Source: Minisyncoccota bacterium
Lineage (GTDB): Bacteria > Patescibacteriota > Minisyncoccia > JAHIHE01 > JAGLIN01
Length of the DNA: 52,952 nucleotides
Assembly: GCA_028691985.1 (NCBI GenBank)
Contig: JAQUYG010000003.1
Coordinates: 1-52,952 of the forward strand
Direction of reading: 5' to 3'
Shown here: positions 1 through 7,846 of the stretch, piece by piece
How the letters are laid out: the number at the start of each line of letters is the position of its first letter
Position numbering within the stretch: the first letter of the stretch is position 1
Notes under the pieces: generated by a model
Databases searched by the model: none
What the model saw: the letters and a program-made list of their open reading frames with translations, nothing else
Told to the model about the DNA's origin: nothing
Position numbers and translations under genes: made by a program

Positions 1-131
1 GCCATCGCTTGGAGTACAAAAAAACCGCCCAGTAATCCCATTGCGGTAAACGATGCCAGTATGGATTTTTTGGAGAATTTCCCCAATAAACCATTGTTCC
101 AAATTAAATTTGTTTTTTCTAATAATTTCAT
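1..131 (-). CDS. Secreted or membrane-anchored protein, 5' fragment (runs off the window)
   Basis: The first 43 codons of a minus-strand gene are present; the rest lies beyond base 1. The translation begins MKLLEKTNLIWNN and contains a hydrophobic stretch at about residues 24-42 ending in an A-x-A-like QAMA. This reads as a Sec signal peptide with a possible signal peptidase I site, or as an N-terminal membrane anchor. A promoter with a perfect -35 box lies about 100 bases upstream (233-261). Nothing beyond the signal is visible, so no function can be given. Confidence 0.6.
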   Translation of the reverse strand, partial: MKLLEKTNLIWNNGLLGKFSKKSILASFTAMGLLGGFFVLQAM

Positions 132-232
132 TTCCGTTTTTAATAACGATTAAAAAGAAAACTACACACTATCTAAAAACGCCAAGTCGAAGAAAACACA
201 CGCGACCCGCGTATTTATTTGTACATAAAACC

Positions 233-261
233 ATCTTATAAACAGCAGCCCCTTTTGTCAA
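233..261 (-). promoter_or_regulatory. Sigma70-type promoter of the edge gene
   Basis: Read on the minus strand: TTGACA (261-256), 17-base spacer, TAAGAT (238-233). It lies about 100 bases before the start codon at 131, leaving a leader of roughly 95 bases. Confidence 0.5.
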
Positions 262-524
262 TAGACTTTTTTGGCTTTTTCAAGACACTTTTCCACTTTA
301 CGGTCTTTGTTCCCCTCCGATTAGCGAAACAATTATCCACAGGTACACTCCGATAACCCGCACCTTATTGCATTTGGAGCAGCAGGTTTCAACCTGCGTT
401 GTATCTGGGGGGGGGCGGTAAAACTTTGTGCGTATCGGACAACTGCGCAGACTAAAGTCTACTATTCCACACTTCCTCTTTTGGTAAAAGGGGTAATCCT
501 TATGGCATAAGTATTTAATACAAC
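262..524. repeat. Intergenic stretch with two REP-like palindromes and a poly-G run
   Basis: No convincing gene is seen between the edge gene and the tRNA terminator. The stretch holds a perfect palindrome GCAGGTTTCAACCTGC (382-397), a run of nine G (407-415) and a second palindrome AGACTAAAGTCT (449-460). The two short stem-loops spaced about 60 bases apart look like REP/BIME elements. An 81-codon minus-strand frame crosses both palindromes but has no protein-like character. Confidence 0.5.
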
Positions 525-557
525 AAAAACACCGCAATATCAATTGCAGTGTTTTTT
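525..557 (-). terminator. Rho-independent terminator of the tRNA-Thr pair
   Basis: Stem ACACcGCAAT / ATTGCaGTGT with a four-base loop (529-552). It is flanked by A5 on the left (U-run in the minus direction) and T6 on the right, so it can work both ways. It follows the two minus-strand tRNA genes. Confidence 0.75.
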
Positions 558-564
558 ATTTATG

Positions 565-637
565 AGCCGTTGAGCAGACTCGAACTGCTGACCTGCTCCT
601 TACCATGGAGCTGCTCTACCAACTGAGCTACAACGGC
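565..637 (-). tRNA. tRNA-Thr(GGT)
   Basis: A full cloverleaf is visible on the minus strand. The acceptor GCCGTTG pairs with CAACGGC, the anticodon stem GCTCC/GGAGC carries loop ATGGTAA with anticodon GGT, and the T-arm contains GTTCGAGTC. CCA is not encoded (T then CAT follows the acceptor stem). It lies 77 bases downstream of the other tRNA-Thr and probably shares its transcript. Confidence 0.95.
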
Positions 638-714
638 TTAAGAGGTCTGAATCCTTCAGGCATCAAAAGCTAGACCTTAACTGACGAATGAGCACGCATC
701 CAAAACCATCAAAC

Positions 715-789
715 TGGAGCCGGCTGTCAGATTTGAACTGACGACCTACTGTTTACAAAACAGTTGCTCTACCACTGAGCTAAGCCGGC
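715..789 (-). tRNA. tRNA-Thr(TGT)
   Basis: Cloverleaf on the minus strand. The acceptor GCCGGCT pairs with AGCCGGC, and the anticodon stem ACTGT/ACAGT carries loop TTTGTAA with anticodon TGT. Unlike its neighbour, this gene encodes its 3' CCA (715-717). With tRNA-Thr(GGT) it covers ACA/ACG and ACC/ACU codons. Confidence 0.95.
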
Positions 790-802
790 AAAATACTTAA
801 GC

Positions 803-831
803 AGTATAAAGTACTTTTTTTATTTTGCCAA
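803..831 (-). promoter_or_regulatory. Promoter of the tRNA-Thr pair
   Basis: Minus strand TTGGCA (831-826), 17-base spacer, TATACT (808-803), placed about 15 bases before the mature 5' end of tRNA-Thr(TGT). It lies just after the stop of the TPR gene, so the tRNAs have their own start signal. Confidence 0.65.
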
Positions 832-844
832 GCCCCTTCCATTT

Positions 845-1978
845 CTATTCATCTCCACCTCTTCTTTTCATCTTATCCATCAATTCTATCGCTTTTTGTT
901 TGGCTTTCGTGTAGGTCGGATCAATTTTTGCGATCTGCTTGAAACACGCCAGGGCATCGTCGTAGTTCCTTCTTTTTGAATACAAAAGCCCAAGCTTCCA
1001 ATAACTCTTCACATCGGCCGGGTCTTTCATCAGCGCACCTATATACTCTTCTTCTTTCTTTGTTCTGACTTTCTTTATTTCCTCCGTTTCTTCTATGTCC
1101 TTTTCTTCGGAGACGGTCTCTTCGGGGAAATTTTCTTCTGCACCGATAACTTCCTCCTTAACTTCCGTGTAGGCAGGTTCTGCTTCTGTCGCAACCTCTT
1201 CCAGCGGACTTTCTTGAATAACTTCCTCTTCATACACTTCCAAAAGCACTACTTCTTCTGCAGTATTTTCCGGGGTTTCCATTCCTATATTTTCTCTCGT
1301 TTCTATATTCTCGCCCGCCTCTGTTTCATGTTCCGTTTCTTCTTCCTGATATTGCGTCACTTCTTCCGCCGGTTCGGAGGTGTATGCAAGTTCTTCTCTC
1401 TGGATTTCTTCGGTTTCTGCTTCCGTATTTTCCTCGACAACAGCCAATCCCTCAGCTACGGAAAAGTTTGTCTTTGTCGCTGTGTCCTTTTCTTCTTCTG
1501 CTGCCATTTCATTTTCCCTCTCCTTCTCCTCGTGTTCTGCTTTCCTCCTTTCGTTTCGGTTGCTGTTTATAAATTGGAGTAGCTTCTGATTTTCTTCTTT
1601 TCTTTTTTCTTCTGGCTCGATCTCTGGCTCGTCACTCTTTTCTTCCGCCGCCTTTATATTTTTTCTTCTCAAATGTTCGAGTAACTCGACGATCTCGTGA
1701 TCTAATTTTAAGAAGCTTATCCTGATCTTTCTTAAAAGTTTTTCAAACCAAATCCAAAATGAATTGATTTTTTGCTCATAATTCTCCTTGTTGATCCTGC
1801 GTATCGCGCGCTTATAAAGATATACGAACTTCTCCCGTTCTTCCTGGTCTTTTTCATTCTCCAGAAACAGGCTGTCCGCTTCTCTCTCTTTTATTTTCGC
1901 GAAATTTTTTCCTACGATTACCAGTATCCCGGCCGTAGAAAAGAGCATTATCAATTGAGGCAGAATTTCAAAATCCAT
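845..1978 (-). CDS. Membrane-anchored, glutamate-rich protein with a C-terminal TPR
   Basis: 377 aa. A single membrane segment at about residues 8-24 is followed by a basic helical stretch (about 45-110), a very Glu-rich, probably disordered region (about 110-300), and a C-terminal tetratricopeptide-like pair of helices (about 315-365; SYWKLGLLYSKRRNYDDALACF pattern, cut here by description). TPRs bind partner proteins; no enzyme motif is seen. It is the last protein gene of the rpsB-tsf-ricT run, 21 bases after ricT, so it is probably co-transcribed with translation genes. The partner is unknown. The acidic stretch produces long open frames on the other strand that are not genes. Confidence 0.75.
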   Translation of the reverse strand: MDFEILPQLIMLFSTAGILVIVGKNFAKIKEREADSLFLENEKDQEEREKFVYLYKRAIRRINKENYEQKINSFWIWFEKLLRKIRISFLKLDHEIVELLEHLRRKNIKAAEEKSDEPEIEPEEKRKEENQKLLQFINSNRNERRKAEHEEKERENEMAAEEEKDTATKTNFSVAEGLAVVEENTEAETEEIQREELAYTSEPAEEVTQYQEEETEHETEAGENIETRENIGMETPENTAEEVVLLEVYEEEVIQESPLEEVATEAEPAYTEVKEEVIGAEENFPEETVSEEKDIEETEEIKKVRTKKEEEYIGALMKDPADVKSYWKLGLLYSKRRNYDDALACFKQIAKIDPTYTKAKQKAIELMDKMKRRGGDE

Positions 1979-1999
1979 TTTGTTTTTATAAATAATTTG

Positions 2000-2776
2000 C
2001 TAAATTTTTATATCTTTGAGCGAAACCTTTTTCTTATTTCCGCTTTCAAATTCGACTGTCACTTGCTCCATCATTATGTTTCTGTCGACAATAACGCCTT
2101 TTTTCCCCTCGCAGGTTATCCACTGCCTTTCTCCGGGGAATTTTTCCAGATTCTTCTTATATTGTCCAGATTCAAAACCGAGGCAACATCTCAGCCGGTC
2201 GCATAACCCGGAAAGCCTGTCGCTTCCCCTTTGCCCCATTTGCTGAGCTCTGGCGTCTTCGATAGTAACGCTCTGGAGTCCTCCAGAGAATTTCATACAG
2301 CAAAGTCCTCTTCCACAGGCACCGAAACCTCCTTTGCCCTTAGCTTCGTCGCGCGATCCGATTTGCTGTAGTCTTATCGACCTTTGGAATTCCTTGGAAA
2401 GATCCTTGACCAAATCGCGGAAATCTACGCGTTTTTCTGCGATGAAAGAGAAGGTTACCTTGCCGCCGTCGAAACTGAAATGTGAATCGACAACTTTCAT
2501 GGAGAGCCCTCTTTTTTTCACCATCTGTCTGCAGAGTCTGACTGCTTCTTTTTCTTTTTCCGCGTTTCTTTCGCAAATTTCCAAATCAGAATTATTTGCC
2601 CTGCGGATAATCTTCGGAGCCTCCTCTTCGGCGTTTACTCCCACTTTGGATATTATAGCATTTTCTGTTCCCGAATCAAAATTCACAATCACAATATCTC
2701 CGATTTGGAGATCTAAACCGCTGGCATTAAAAACATAGCCATTATCCCAGCTGAAGATTTTAGCGTTTATATTCAT
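2000..2776 (-). CDS. ricT: PSP1 / RicT (YaaT) family protein
   Basis: 258 aa. The C-terminal half carries the cysteine pattern typical of the PSP1/YaaT family: ACGRGLCC at about residue 153 and LCDRLRCCLGFE at about 190-201. In Bacillus subtilis, RicT (YaaT) works with RicA and RicF in an Fe-S-containing complex that affects RNase Y and several developmental phosphorelays. No ricA or ricF is seen nearby. It lies 17 bases after tsf and 21 bases before the TPR gene, in one operon. The family call is firm; the exact role here is inferred. Confidence 0.85.
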   Translation of the reverse strand: MNINAKIFSWDNGYVFNASGLDLQIGDIVIVNFDSGTENAIISKVGVNAEEEAPKIIRRANNSDLEICERNAEKEKEAVRLCRQMVKKRGLSMKVVDSHFSFDGGKVTFSFIAEKRVDFRDLVKDLSKEFQRSIRLQQIGSRDEAKGKGGFGACGRGLCCMKFSGGLQSVTIEDARAQQMGQRGSDRLSGLCDRLRCCLGFESGQYKKNLEKFPGERQWITCEGKKGVIVDRNIMMEQVTVEFESGNKKKVSLKDIKI

Positions 2777-2793
2777 AAGAAGACCCTGTTATT

Positions 2794-3381
2794 TTATTCT
2801 ACTTCCAGTTTGACGAATCTTTTGATTTTTACATTTTCTCCGAACTTGGCAATCTTTTCGGTAAGCAGTTGTCCGATCGTCATGTCGGGGTTTTTTACGA
2901 AAGGTTGGGTTAGCAGAGAAATGTCATCGAAGTGTTTTTTGACCTTACCTTCGATAATTTTTTCCATGATATCCGCTGGCTTGTCCTGGCCTTTGGTTTC
3001 CTCTATAACTTCCGCTCGCTTGGCTTCTATGAGGTTTTTATCGATTTCGTCCACGCTCACGAATTGCGGGTTCATTGCCAAGATATGCATTGCAATGTCG
3101 TGGGCGAATTCTTTAAATTCGTCTCCGCGCGCAACAAAATCAGTTTCACAGTTGATTTCTACTAAAACGCCGGCTTTTCCATTAGTATGAATATAAGAAC
3201 CTATCATGCCTTCTGAGGTGAATCGATCGCATTTCTTGTTGGCGATCTTAGAACCGTTCTTCTGCATAATTTTGACAGCCTCTTCAAAATTACCTTTGCT
3301 TTCTTCAAGAGCTTTTTTGCACTGCATCATGCTGGCTCCTGTTGAGTCTCGCAATTTTTTCACATCTTGAGCTGAAATCAT
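2794..3381 (-). CDS. tsf: Elongation factor Ts
   Basis: 195 aa. EF-Ts exchanges GDP for GTP on EF-Tu. The N-terminal UBA-like module begins ISAQDVKKLRDSTGA, and the nucleotide-exchange motif TDFV is at residues 80-83 in the context INCETDFVAR. At 195 residues it is the short form, close to the Thermus protein and lacking most of the second core subdomain of the Escherichia coli protein (about 283 residues). It follows rpsB by 18 bases, the classical rpsB-tsf order. Confidence 0.97.
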   Translation of the reverse strand: MISAQDVKKLRDSTGASMMQCKKALEESKGNFEEAVKIMQKNGSKIANKKCDRFTSEGMIGSYIHTNGKAGVLVEINCETDFVARGDEFKEFAHDIAMHILAMNPQFVSVDEIDKNLIEAKRAEVIEETKGQDKPADIMEKIIEGKVKKHFDDISLLTQPFVKNPDMTIGQLLTEKIAKFGENVKIKRFVKLEVE

Positions 3382-3399
3382 ATATTTAAGATTAAATTT

Positions 3400-4107
3400 T
3401 TAGTTCACTTTCTTGTTCTTTGCTCCTTCGATAATCGCATCGGCGATTATGTTAGTTATGAGTTCTATAGAACGGATTGCATCGTCATTGGCAGGGATCG
3501 GATAAGCTATCCGGGAAGGATTGGTATTGGTATCGGTAATGGCGATAATAGGAACATTCTTTGCCGTAGCCTCAGCCACAGCAGTTTCTTCTTCTTGAAT
3601 ATCTACAATGAAAATCGCGTCTGGAATCCGGTTGATCTTTCGGATGCCACCGAATTTTATTTCAAGTCTCTTGATTTCTCTTCCGATTTCCTGTCTTTCC
3701 TTTTTGGTATATCTTTTTTCCAACTCGCCGCTTTCTTTTTGTTCTGTCAGCAATTCCAGTCTTTTCTTTCCGATCAGGATTTTATCAAAGTTAGTAAAAG
3801 TTCCACCCAGCCATCTCTGTGACACATATGGCATTTCACATCTCTTGGCAGCTTCTTCTACAATTTTTTCTGCCTGTCTCTTGGTTCCCACGAACAGCAC
3901 TACTCCGCCTTTCTCGCCAACCTTTTTAGCAAAATCAGCCGCTTCTCCGAGTTTGGCTTTTGTCTTGCCGAGGTCGATGATACTTATGTTGTTTCTGATA
4001 GCAAAAACGAATTCATCCATTTTAGGATGTTTCTTCGATTTTTTGTGACCGAAGTGGACTCCTGCTTTCAGCATATCCATCATCTCGATCTTAGTCTTCT
4101 CTTCCAT
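3400..4107 (-). CDS. rpsB: 30S ribosomal protein S2
   Basis: 235 aa, the normal size for bacterial S2, which joins the small subunit late and helps S1 bind. Family landmarks include the N-terminal LKAGVHFGHKK, the central VLFVGTKRQAEKIVEEAA, RWLGGTFTN, and the C-terminal NVPIIAITDTNTNP with IPANDDAIRSI. AAGG lies a few bases before the ATG. It is first in the rpsB-tsf-ricT-TPR operon, behind a structured leader with its own promoter (4261-4288). Confidence 0.98.
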   Translation of the reverse strand: MEEKTKIEMMDMLKAGVHFGHKKSKKHPKMDEFVFAIRNNISIIDLGKTKAKLGEAADFAKKVGEKGGVVLFVGTKRQAEKIVEEAAKRCEMPYVSQRWLGGTFTNFDKILIGKKRLELLTEQKESGELEKRYTKKERQEIGREIKRLEIKFGGIRKINRIPDAIFIVDIQEEETAVAEATAKNVPIIAITDTNTNPSRIAYPIPANDDAIRSIELITNIIADAIIEGAKNKKVN

Positions 4108-4260
4108 TTTTTTAACCTTTCTTCGTTTGCCTTCGCCAGCTTTTTTTAAATAAAAAGAAATAAGGCACTTGCCTTTCTGGCGTCTTCAAACTTTTCGCTA
4201 AATAAGCGAAAATTAACTGTTTAATTTAATAAAGATCCGAAAGGACCTTTTCTAGAAAAC
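4108..4260 (-). promoter_or_regulatory. Structured rpsB 5' leader, possible S2 autoregulatory element
   Basis: The roughly 150-base leader, read on the minus strand, contains three successive stem-loops: AAAGGTCC / GGATCTTT with loop TTTC, TTTTCGCT / AGCGAAAA, and AAGGC AAGT GCCTT. The last sits inside a longer GCCAG/CTGGC pairing close to the start codon. In other bacteria S2 represses its own operon through the rpsB leader. That this leader does so is inferred from its position and folding potential. Confidence 0.45.
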
Positions 4261-4288
4261 AGTATAACATGGGGAATAAAAATTGCAA
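4261..4288 (-). promoter_or_regulatory. Promoter of the rpsB operon
   Basis: Minus strand TTGCAA (4288-4283), 16-base spacer, TATACT (4266-4261), about 155 bases before rpsB. Confidence 0.65.
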
Positions 4289-4353
4289 GAGCAAGGTAAA
4301 AATTAGGCTTTCGGAAGGGCGGAGAGTATCATTGCTCAAGTGTGCCTAAAATA

Positions 4354-4383
4354 TTGACATAATCCCAAAAAAGGCTGTATTAT
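4354..4383 (+). promoter_or_regulatory. Strong sigma70-type promoter upstream of a hairpin RNA
   Basis: Consensus TTGACA (4354-4359), 18-base spacer, TATTAT (4378-4383). The expected start near 4390 is the first base of the long stem described at 4390-4452. Confidence 0.65.
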
Positions 4384-4389
4384 TAACAC

Positions 4390-4452
4390 GGACCTTAGAG
4401 GGCAACCTCCTCCCCCATGAGGAATTTTATGTGGTTTTATCCCTCTGGGTCC
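4390..4452 (+). ncRNA. Candidate structured RNA (small RNA or rpmE leader)
   Basis: The sequence folds by eye into one long arm: GGACC/GGTCC (4390-4394 with 4448-4452), AGAGGG/CCCTCT (4397-4402 with 4441-4446), AACC/GGTT (4404-4407 with 4433-4436) and TCCTC/GAGGA (4408-4412 with 4419-4423) around loop CCCCAT. The 5' base of the outer stem matches the predicted start of the promoter at 4354-4383. The inner arm contains a CCUCC tract and an opposing GAGGA followed by ATG at 4429, which would open a 32-codon frame (4429-4527). It could be a free small RNA or a leader controlling rpmE, as L31 leaders do elsewhere. I do not recognise the family, and no clear terminator separates it from rpmE. Confidence 0.45.
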
Positions 4453-4514
4453 ACGATAATCTTAGAAAAACTTCAATTTAAAAGCTATTTTTTTATCGTT
4501 ATGTCTTTGAACCC

Positions 4515-4543
4515 TTGCAAAATTTAAGAAACTCTGCTAGAAT
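4515..4543 (+). promoter_or_regulatory. Promoter of rpmE
   Basis: TTGCAA (4515-4520), 17-base spacer, TAGAAT (4538-4543). It lies about 65 bases before the rpmE start, so rpmE can be transcribed independently of the upstream hairpin RNA. Confidence 0.6.
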
Positions 4544-4609
4544 GCATTTGCGCTTCAAAAGGAGTGAAATTTTTGTGTTTAATATAAATTTAATCAAACG
4601 GAAAATCAT

Positions 4610-4885
4610 ATGAAAAAAGATATCCATCCAAATTATCAGGAATGTACAGTCAAATGTGTTTGTGGAAGCTCATTCGTGACCAAATCCGTTCTTAAAGAAA
4701 TCAATATCGAAGTATGTGGAGCATGCCACCCTGTTTATACCGGCAAGCAGAAAGTTGTAGATTCCACCGGAAGAGTTGACAGGTTTAAGAAGTTGCTTGA
4801 AAGAAAGCAGAAAGATGTTGTCTCTAAGAAAGACAAGAAAGCGAAAAAAGCTCAGGTTAAGAAAGAAAAAAATATTGAGAAATAG
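4610..4885 (+). CDS. rpmE: 50S ribosomal protein L31
   Basis: 91 aa. It begins [10 protein letters not shown] as L31 does and keeps C16, C18, C36 and C39 (CxC and CxxC), the zinc-binding 'C+' form. The core ends near residue 65. The last 25 residues are a Lys-rich tail longer than in most L31 proteins. L31 bridges the two ribosomal subunits. The gene stands alone with its own promoter and a terminator at 4901-4930. Confidence 0.95.
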   Translation: MKKDIHPNYQECTVKCVCGSSFVTKSVLKEINIEVCGACHPVYTGKQKVVDSTGRVDRFKKLLERKQKDVVSKKDKKAKKAQVKKEKNIEK

Positions 4886-4900
4886 CTTTTTAAATTTACA

Positions 4901-4930
4901 GCAAAGCCCCATTTCTGATGGGGTTTTGTG
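4901..4930 (+). terminator. Terminator of rpmE
   Basis: Stem AAGCCCC / GGGGTTT with a nine-base loop followed by a short T-rich tail (4903-4928), 16 bases after the stop codon. Confidence 0.65.
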
Positions 4931-5044
4931 TATATGCGTATAAATAAAAATGTTGCAATTTCTCCTTTAGTAAGCCTTTAAAACCCCTCTTTTTTGGAGG
5001 AGACGCCAACAAGATGATGGGCATAAGGGCTTTTTATAAAAAAT

Positions 5045-6109
5045 ATGAAAGAAAAATTAGGACAAATCAAGAAAGAATTCGAGGATATAATGCGCGAGCT
5101 CAGCCGACCTGATGTCACTTCTGATGTCGATAGGTTTAGGCGGTTAAGTAAAGAACAGAGTAAACTCGGTGAAATCGTGGAGAAATACGATGCTTTTTTG
5201 AAATTGGAAAAAAATATTTCTGAAAATGAGGAGATAATCTCTTCGGAAAGCGATGAAGAATTAGTGGGGATGGCAAAAGAGGAGAATACCGATCTGAGTG
5301 TGCAAAAAGAGTTATTGGAAAAAGAGCTGGAAAGTATGCTCATTCCTAAGGATCCTCGTGATGAGAAAGATGTTATCGTAGAAATTCGCGCAGGTGCCGG
5401 TGGGGACGAAGCGGGGCTTTTTGCTGCCGAGCTTTTTCGGATGTATGGATATTTTGCGGAAAAGCGCGGTTGGAAAACAGCGATTATGAGTTCCAGTATC
5501 AACGATGTGGGTGGCTTCAAGGAAGTTATTTTTGAAATAAACGGACAGAATGTTTTTGGCGAGATGAAATACGAGAGTGGTGTGCATCGTGTGCAGCGTG
5601 TGCCGGAGACGGAAAAGCAGGGCCGTATCCAGACCTCGACAGCGACAGTAGTCGTGCTGCCTGAGGCGGAAGAAGCGGATATCGAAATCAGAAACGAAGA
5701 CATCAGGATTGATGTGTTTCGATCTTCAGGTCCAGGTGGACAGAGTGTAAATACGACAGACTCGGCGGTGCGGTTGACTCACATCCCCTCCGGCCTGGTG
5801 ATCTCTTGTCAGGATGAGAAGTCTCAGCTCAAAAACAAAGCCAAAGCACTCCAGATTCTGCGTTCTCGCCTCCTGCAATTCGAGGAAGAAAAGCGGGAAA
5901 AAGAAGCGACTGATGCGCGCCGGAGCCAGATTGGGACAGGAGACCGCAGTGAGAAAATCCGAACCTATAATTTTCCGCAGGACCGTATTACCGATCACCG
6001 CATCAAAGAGAGCTGGCACGAGATTGATAAAGTTTTACAGGGAGATCTGAATGATATCATCGAGGCTCTTATTCAGGAGGATTTGGCAAAAAAGAAGGAA
6101 TTGCAATAA
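5045..6109 (+). CDS. prfA: Peptide chain release factor 1
   Basis: 354 aa, full length. RF1 reads UAA and UAG stops and triggers peptide release. The catalytic GGQ is at residues 231-233 ([16 protein letters not shown]). The stop-codon-reading tripeptide lies in [10 protein letters not shown], that is P-E-T where E. coli RF1 has P-A-T; RF2 would show S-P-F. The sequence [12 protein letters not shown] also fits RF1. No prmC methylase gene follows, although it often does elsewhere. A terminator sits directly after the gene. Confidence 0.96.
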   Translation: MKEKLGQIKKEFEDIMRELSRPDVTSDVDRFRRLSKEQSKLGEIVEKYDAFLKLEKNISENEEIISSESDEELVGMAKEENTDLSVQKELLEKELESMLIPKDPRDEKDVIVEIRAGAGGDEAGLFAAELFRMYGYFAEKRGWKTAIMSSSINDVGGFKEVIFEINGQNVFGEMKYESGVHRVQRVPETEKQGRIQTSTATVVVLPEAEEADIEIRNEDIRIDVFRSSGPGGQSVNTTDSAVRLTHIPSGLVISCQDEKSQLKNKAKALQILRSRLLQFEEEKREKEATDARRSQIGTGDRSEKIRTYNFPQDRITDHRIKESWHEIDKVLQGDLNDIIEALIQEDLAKKKELQ

Positions 6110-6118
6110 AGATATATA

Positions 6119-6157
6119 AAAAAACAGACTCACGGTAGGAAGGGGTCTGTTTTTTTG
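6119..6157 (+). terminator. Terminator of prfA
   Basis: AAAAAACAGACTC and GGGTCTGTTTTTTT arms with a T7 tail, beginning 10 bases after the prfA stop. The A-run on the left makes it potentially bidirectional. Confidence 0.85.
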
Positions 6158-6352
6158 TATCACTTTTTCTAGAGACTATTTTTTTAGGCAGTAGCAAAGA
6201 GAAGGGGCCGATTAAAAAATAAAAGCTTGTCGGACGGATAAAAATTCCTAGTCCGGCTCTCCTTGTAAAAAGTCTTTCGGCTTTGTCTGTGATATGGATA
6301 GGGGTTATATTTTTTCCAAAAACATCGGTTACTTAAAAAAATACAATGGTTG

Positions 6353-6361
6353 TGCTATAAT
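6353..6361 (+). promoter_or_regulatory. Extended -10 promoter of the cysteine desulfurase
   Basis: TGCTATAAT (6353-6361) is a perfect TATAAT with the TGn extension. No good -35 box is visible at 16-18 bases, which is usual for extended -10 promoters. Upstream, at 6228-6258, GTCGGAC and GTCCGGC can form a seven-pair hairpin of unknown meaning. Confidence 0.6.
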
Positions 6362-6396
6362 GTTGTTGAGAGAATTTTATAAAATTTAAAATTTTT

Positions 6397-7731
6397 ATGC
6401 TCAACACAAAAACAATCAGAAAATCTTTTCCTGCTATAGAGGCTGGAAGGCTTATCTCTAATAATGCGGCAAGTACCCAGATTCCTGTTCAGTTGTTGGA
6501 CCTGTTAAACGGGCTTGCTGCCGGATACGAGAATGTTCATCGAGGACAATCTCAGGCATCGATATCAATAACGGAAATGTTTGAATCCTCCTATGACACC
6601 ATAGCGCAGTTTATCGGTGCACCGAGCAAAAAAAACATTATCCTGTATCGAAACACCACGGAGGCTATCAATTCCGTGATGTATTCTTTGATGACCGAAT
6701 TCAAGGATGGGGACAATGTGGTCACGACCCATATGGAACACAATTCTAATTTTGTTCCGTGGTACGGAATGGCTAAAGAAATATTGCCAAAATTCGGAAT
6801 CAATGTGGAATATAGGCTTGTGAAATTTGATAAGGAAACGGGGGTGCTTGATTTGGAGCATATGAAATCTTTAGTGGACAATAGAACCAAGATAGTCTGT
6901 TGCACCGGAGCTTCTAATTTTTTGGGGACTAAAAATCCGATCAAAGAAGTTCGGAAAATAGCCGATGCCAGCGGGTATGAGCAGCCTAACGGGATGAAGA
7001 AGTCCTATTTCTTGCTCGACGGAGCGCAGACCGTTCCTAACATCTATATCGATGTAAAGGACTTGGATGTCGATTTTCTCGCATGGTCTTTCCATAAGAT
7101 GCTGGCGCCCTTCGGCGTTGGGGCTTTGTATGCCAAGGAAGAAATATTACAGAGTATGCGACCATTCCTTTATGGGGGCGACATGATCGCCGATGGATCG
7201 GTATATCCCCACACACTGGAGTACAACGAGCTTCCTTGGAAGTTTACGGCGGGAACACCCAATATCTTGGGAACTATTTTGTCAGCCCAGGCTTTGCGTT
7301 TATTGATGGACTTCTCTTTAAATCCGGGCCAGGAAGTTTATTTTATGACTGGTAAAAAGTTGGAACCTTCTGAAGTCGAAAAAGCGATGGACAATATTGA
7401 GACTCATGAAAAGGAGTTGGCCGCAGAAGCTCTGGAGCTATTAAGCGAAATTCCTTTAGTGGAGATTTATGGACCCAAGGATCCAGCCGACAGGACTTCC
7501 CTGTTCTCTTTCAATTGTCCCGGTATCAATCCTTATAAGCTTGCCGAAGAATTAAATAAATGTGGGGTAGAGTCCAGGGCTGGATGTCACTGCGCTTCCT
7601 TGGCGCACCGATATTATGACATGAAACCTACCATAGCAAGTTGCAGACTGAGTTTTTATGTCTATAACGACCTCGAAGATGTCAGAAAGGCTTGTGATGC
7701 GGTTAAAAAATGTGCCGGGATAAACTCTTGA
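6397..7731 (+). CDS. Cysteine desulfurase-like class V aminotransferase (SufS type)
   Basis: 444 aa, somewhat longer than SufS (about 406). It is a PLP enzyme expected to take sulfur from cysteine as a persulfide for Fe-S clusters or thio-modified tRNA. H115 lies in THMEHNSN, the PLP lysine is K234 in WSFHKMLAPFGVG, and the probable catalytic cysteine is C399 in RAGCHCAS, matching the RAGHHCAQ loop of SufS with an extra Cys (C397) in place of His. About 40 extra residues at about 320-350 are not in SufS. No sufBCD or iscU genes lie nearby, so its sulfur acceptor is unknown. It stands alone between a promoter and a terminator. Confidence 0.88.
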   Translation: MLNTKTIRKSFPAIEAGRLISNNAASTQIPVQLLDLLNGLAAGYENVHRGQSQASISITEMFESSYDTIAQFIGAPSKKNIILYRNTTEAINSVMYSLMTEFKDGDNVVTTHMEHNSNFVPWYGMAKEILPKFGINVEYRLVKFDKETGVLDLEHMKSLVDNRTKIVCCTGASNFLGTKNPIKEVRKIADASGYEQPNGMKKSYFLLDGAQTVPNIYIDVKDLDVDFLAWSFHKMLAPFGVGALYAKEEILQSMRPFLYGGDMIADGSVYPHTLEYNELPWKFTAGTPNILGTILSAQALRLLMDFSLNPGQEVYFMTGKKLEPSEVEKAMDNIETHEKELAAEALELLSEIPLVEIYGPKDPADRTSLFSFNCPGINPYKLAEELNKCGVESRAGCHCASLAHRYYDMKPTIASCRLSFYVYNDLEDVRKACDAVKKCAGINS

Positions 7732-7753
7732 TGACAAATCCGAGGTTTCTTCT

Positions 7754-7785
7754 GGGGTATTGCAGAAAAATACTCCGGCATTTTT
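7754..7785 (+). terminator. Probable terminator of the cysteine desulfurase
   Basis: GGGGTATT pairs with AATACTCC (one G-U) around a seven-base loop, and T5 follows after four bases. It starts 23 bases after the stop. Confidence 0.55.
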
Positions 7786-7846
7786 GGTAATGGGGTAGAG
7801 TGGTTATAAATCCAGACAAATAATCCTTACATTATAAGATAAAGAT

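Noticed and set aside
53-241. Plus-strand 62-codon frame at the left edge
   Set aside because: It lies over the minus-strand signal-peptide gene and its leader, has no ribosome binding site and no protein-like pattern.
298-543. Minus-strand 81-codon frame
   Set aside because: It crosses two palindromes, a G9 run and part of the terminator; composition is that of intergenic sequence.
1214-1582. Long plus-strand frames opposite the Glu-rich gene
   Set aside because: Antisense of GAA/GAG-rich codons gives Phe/Ser/Leu-rich frames; these are shadows. The same applies opposite 33.7-38.8 kb.
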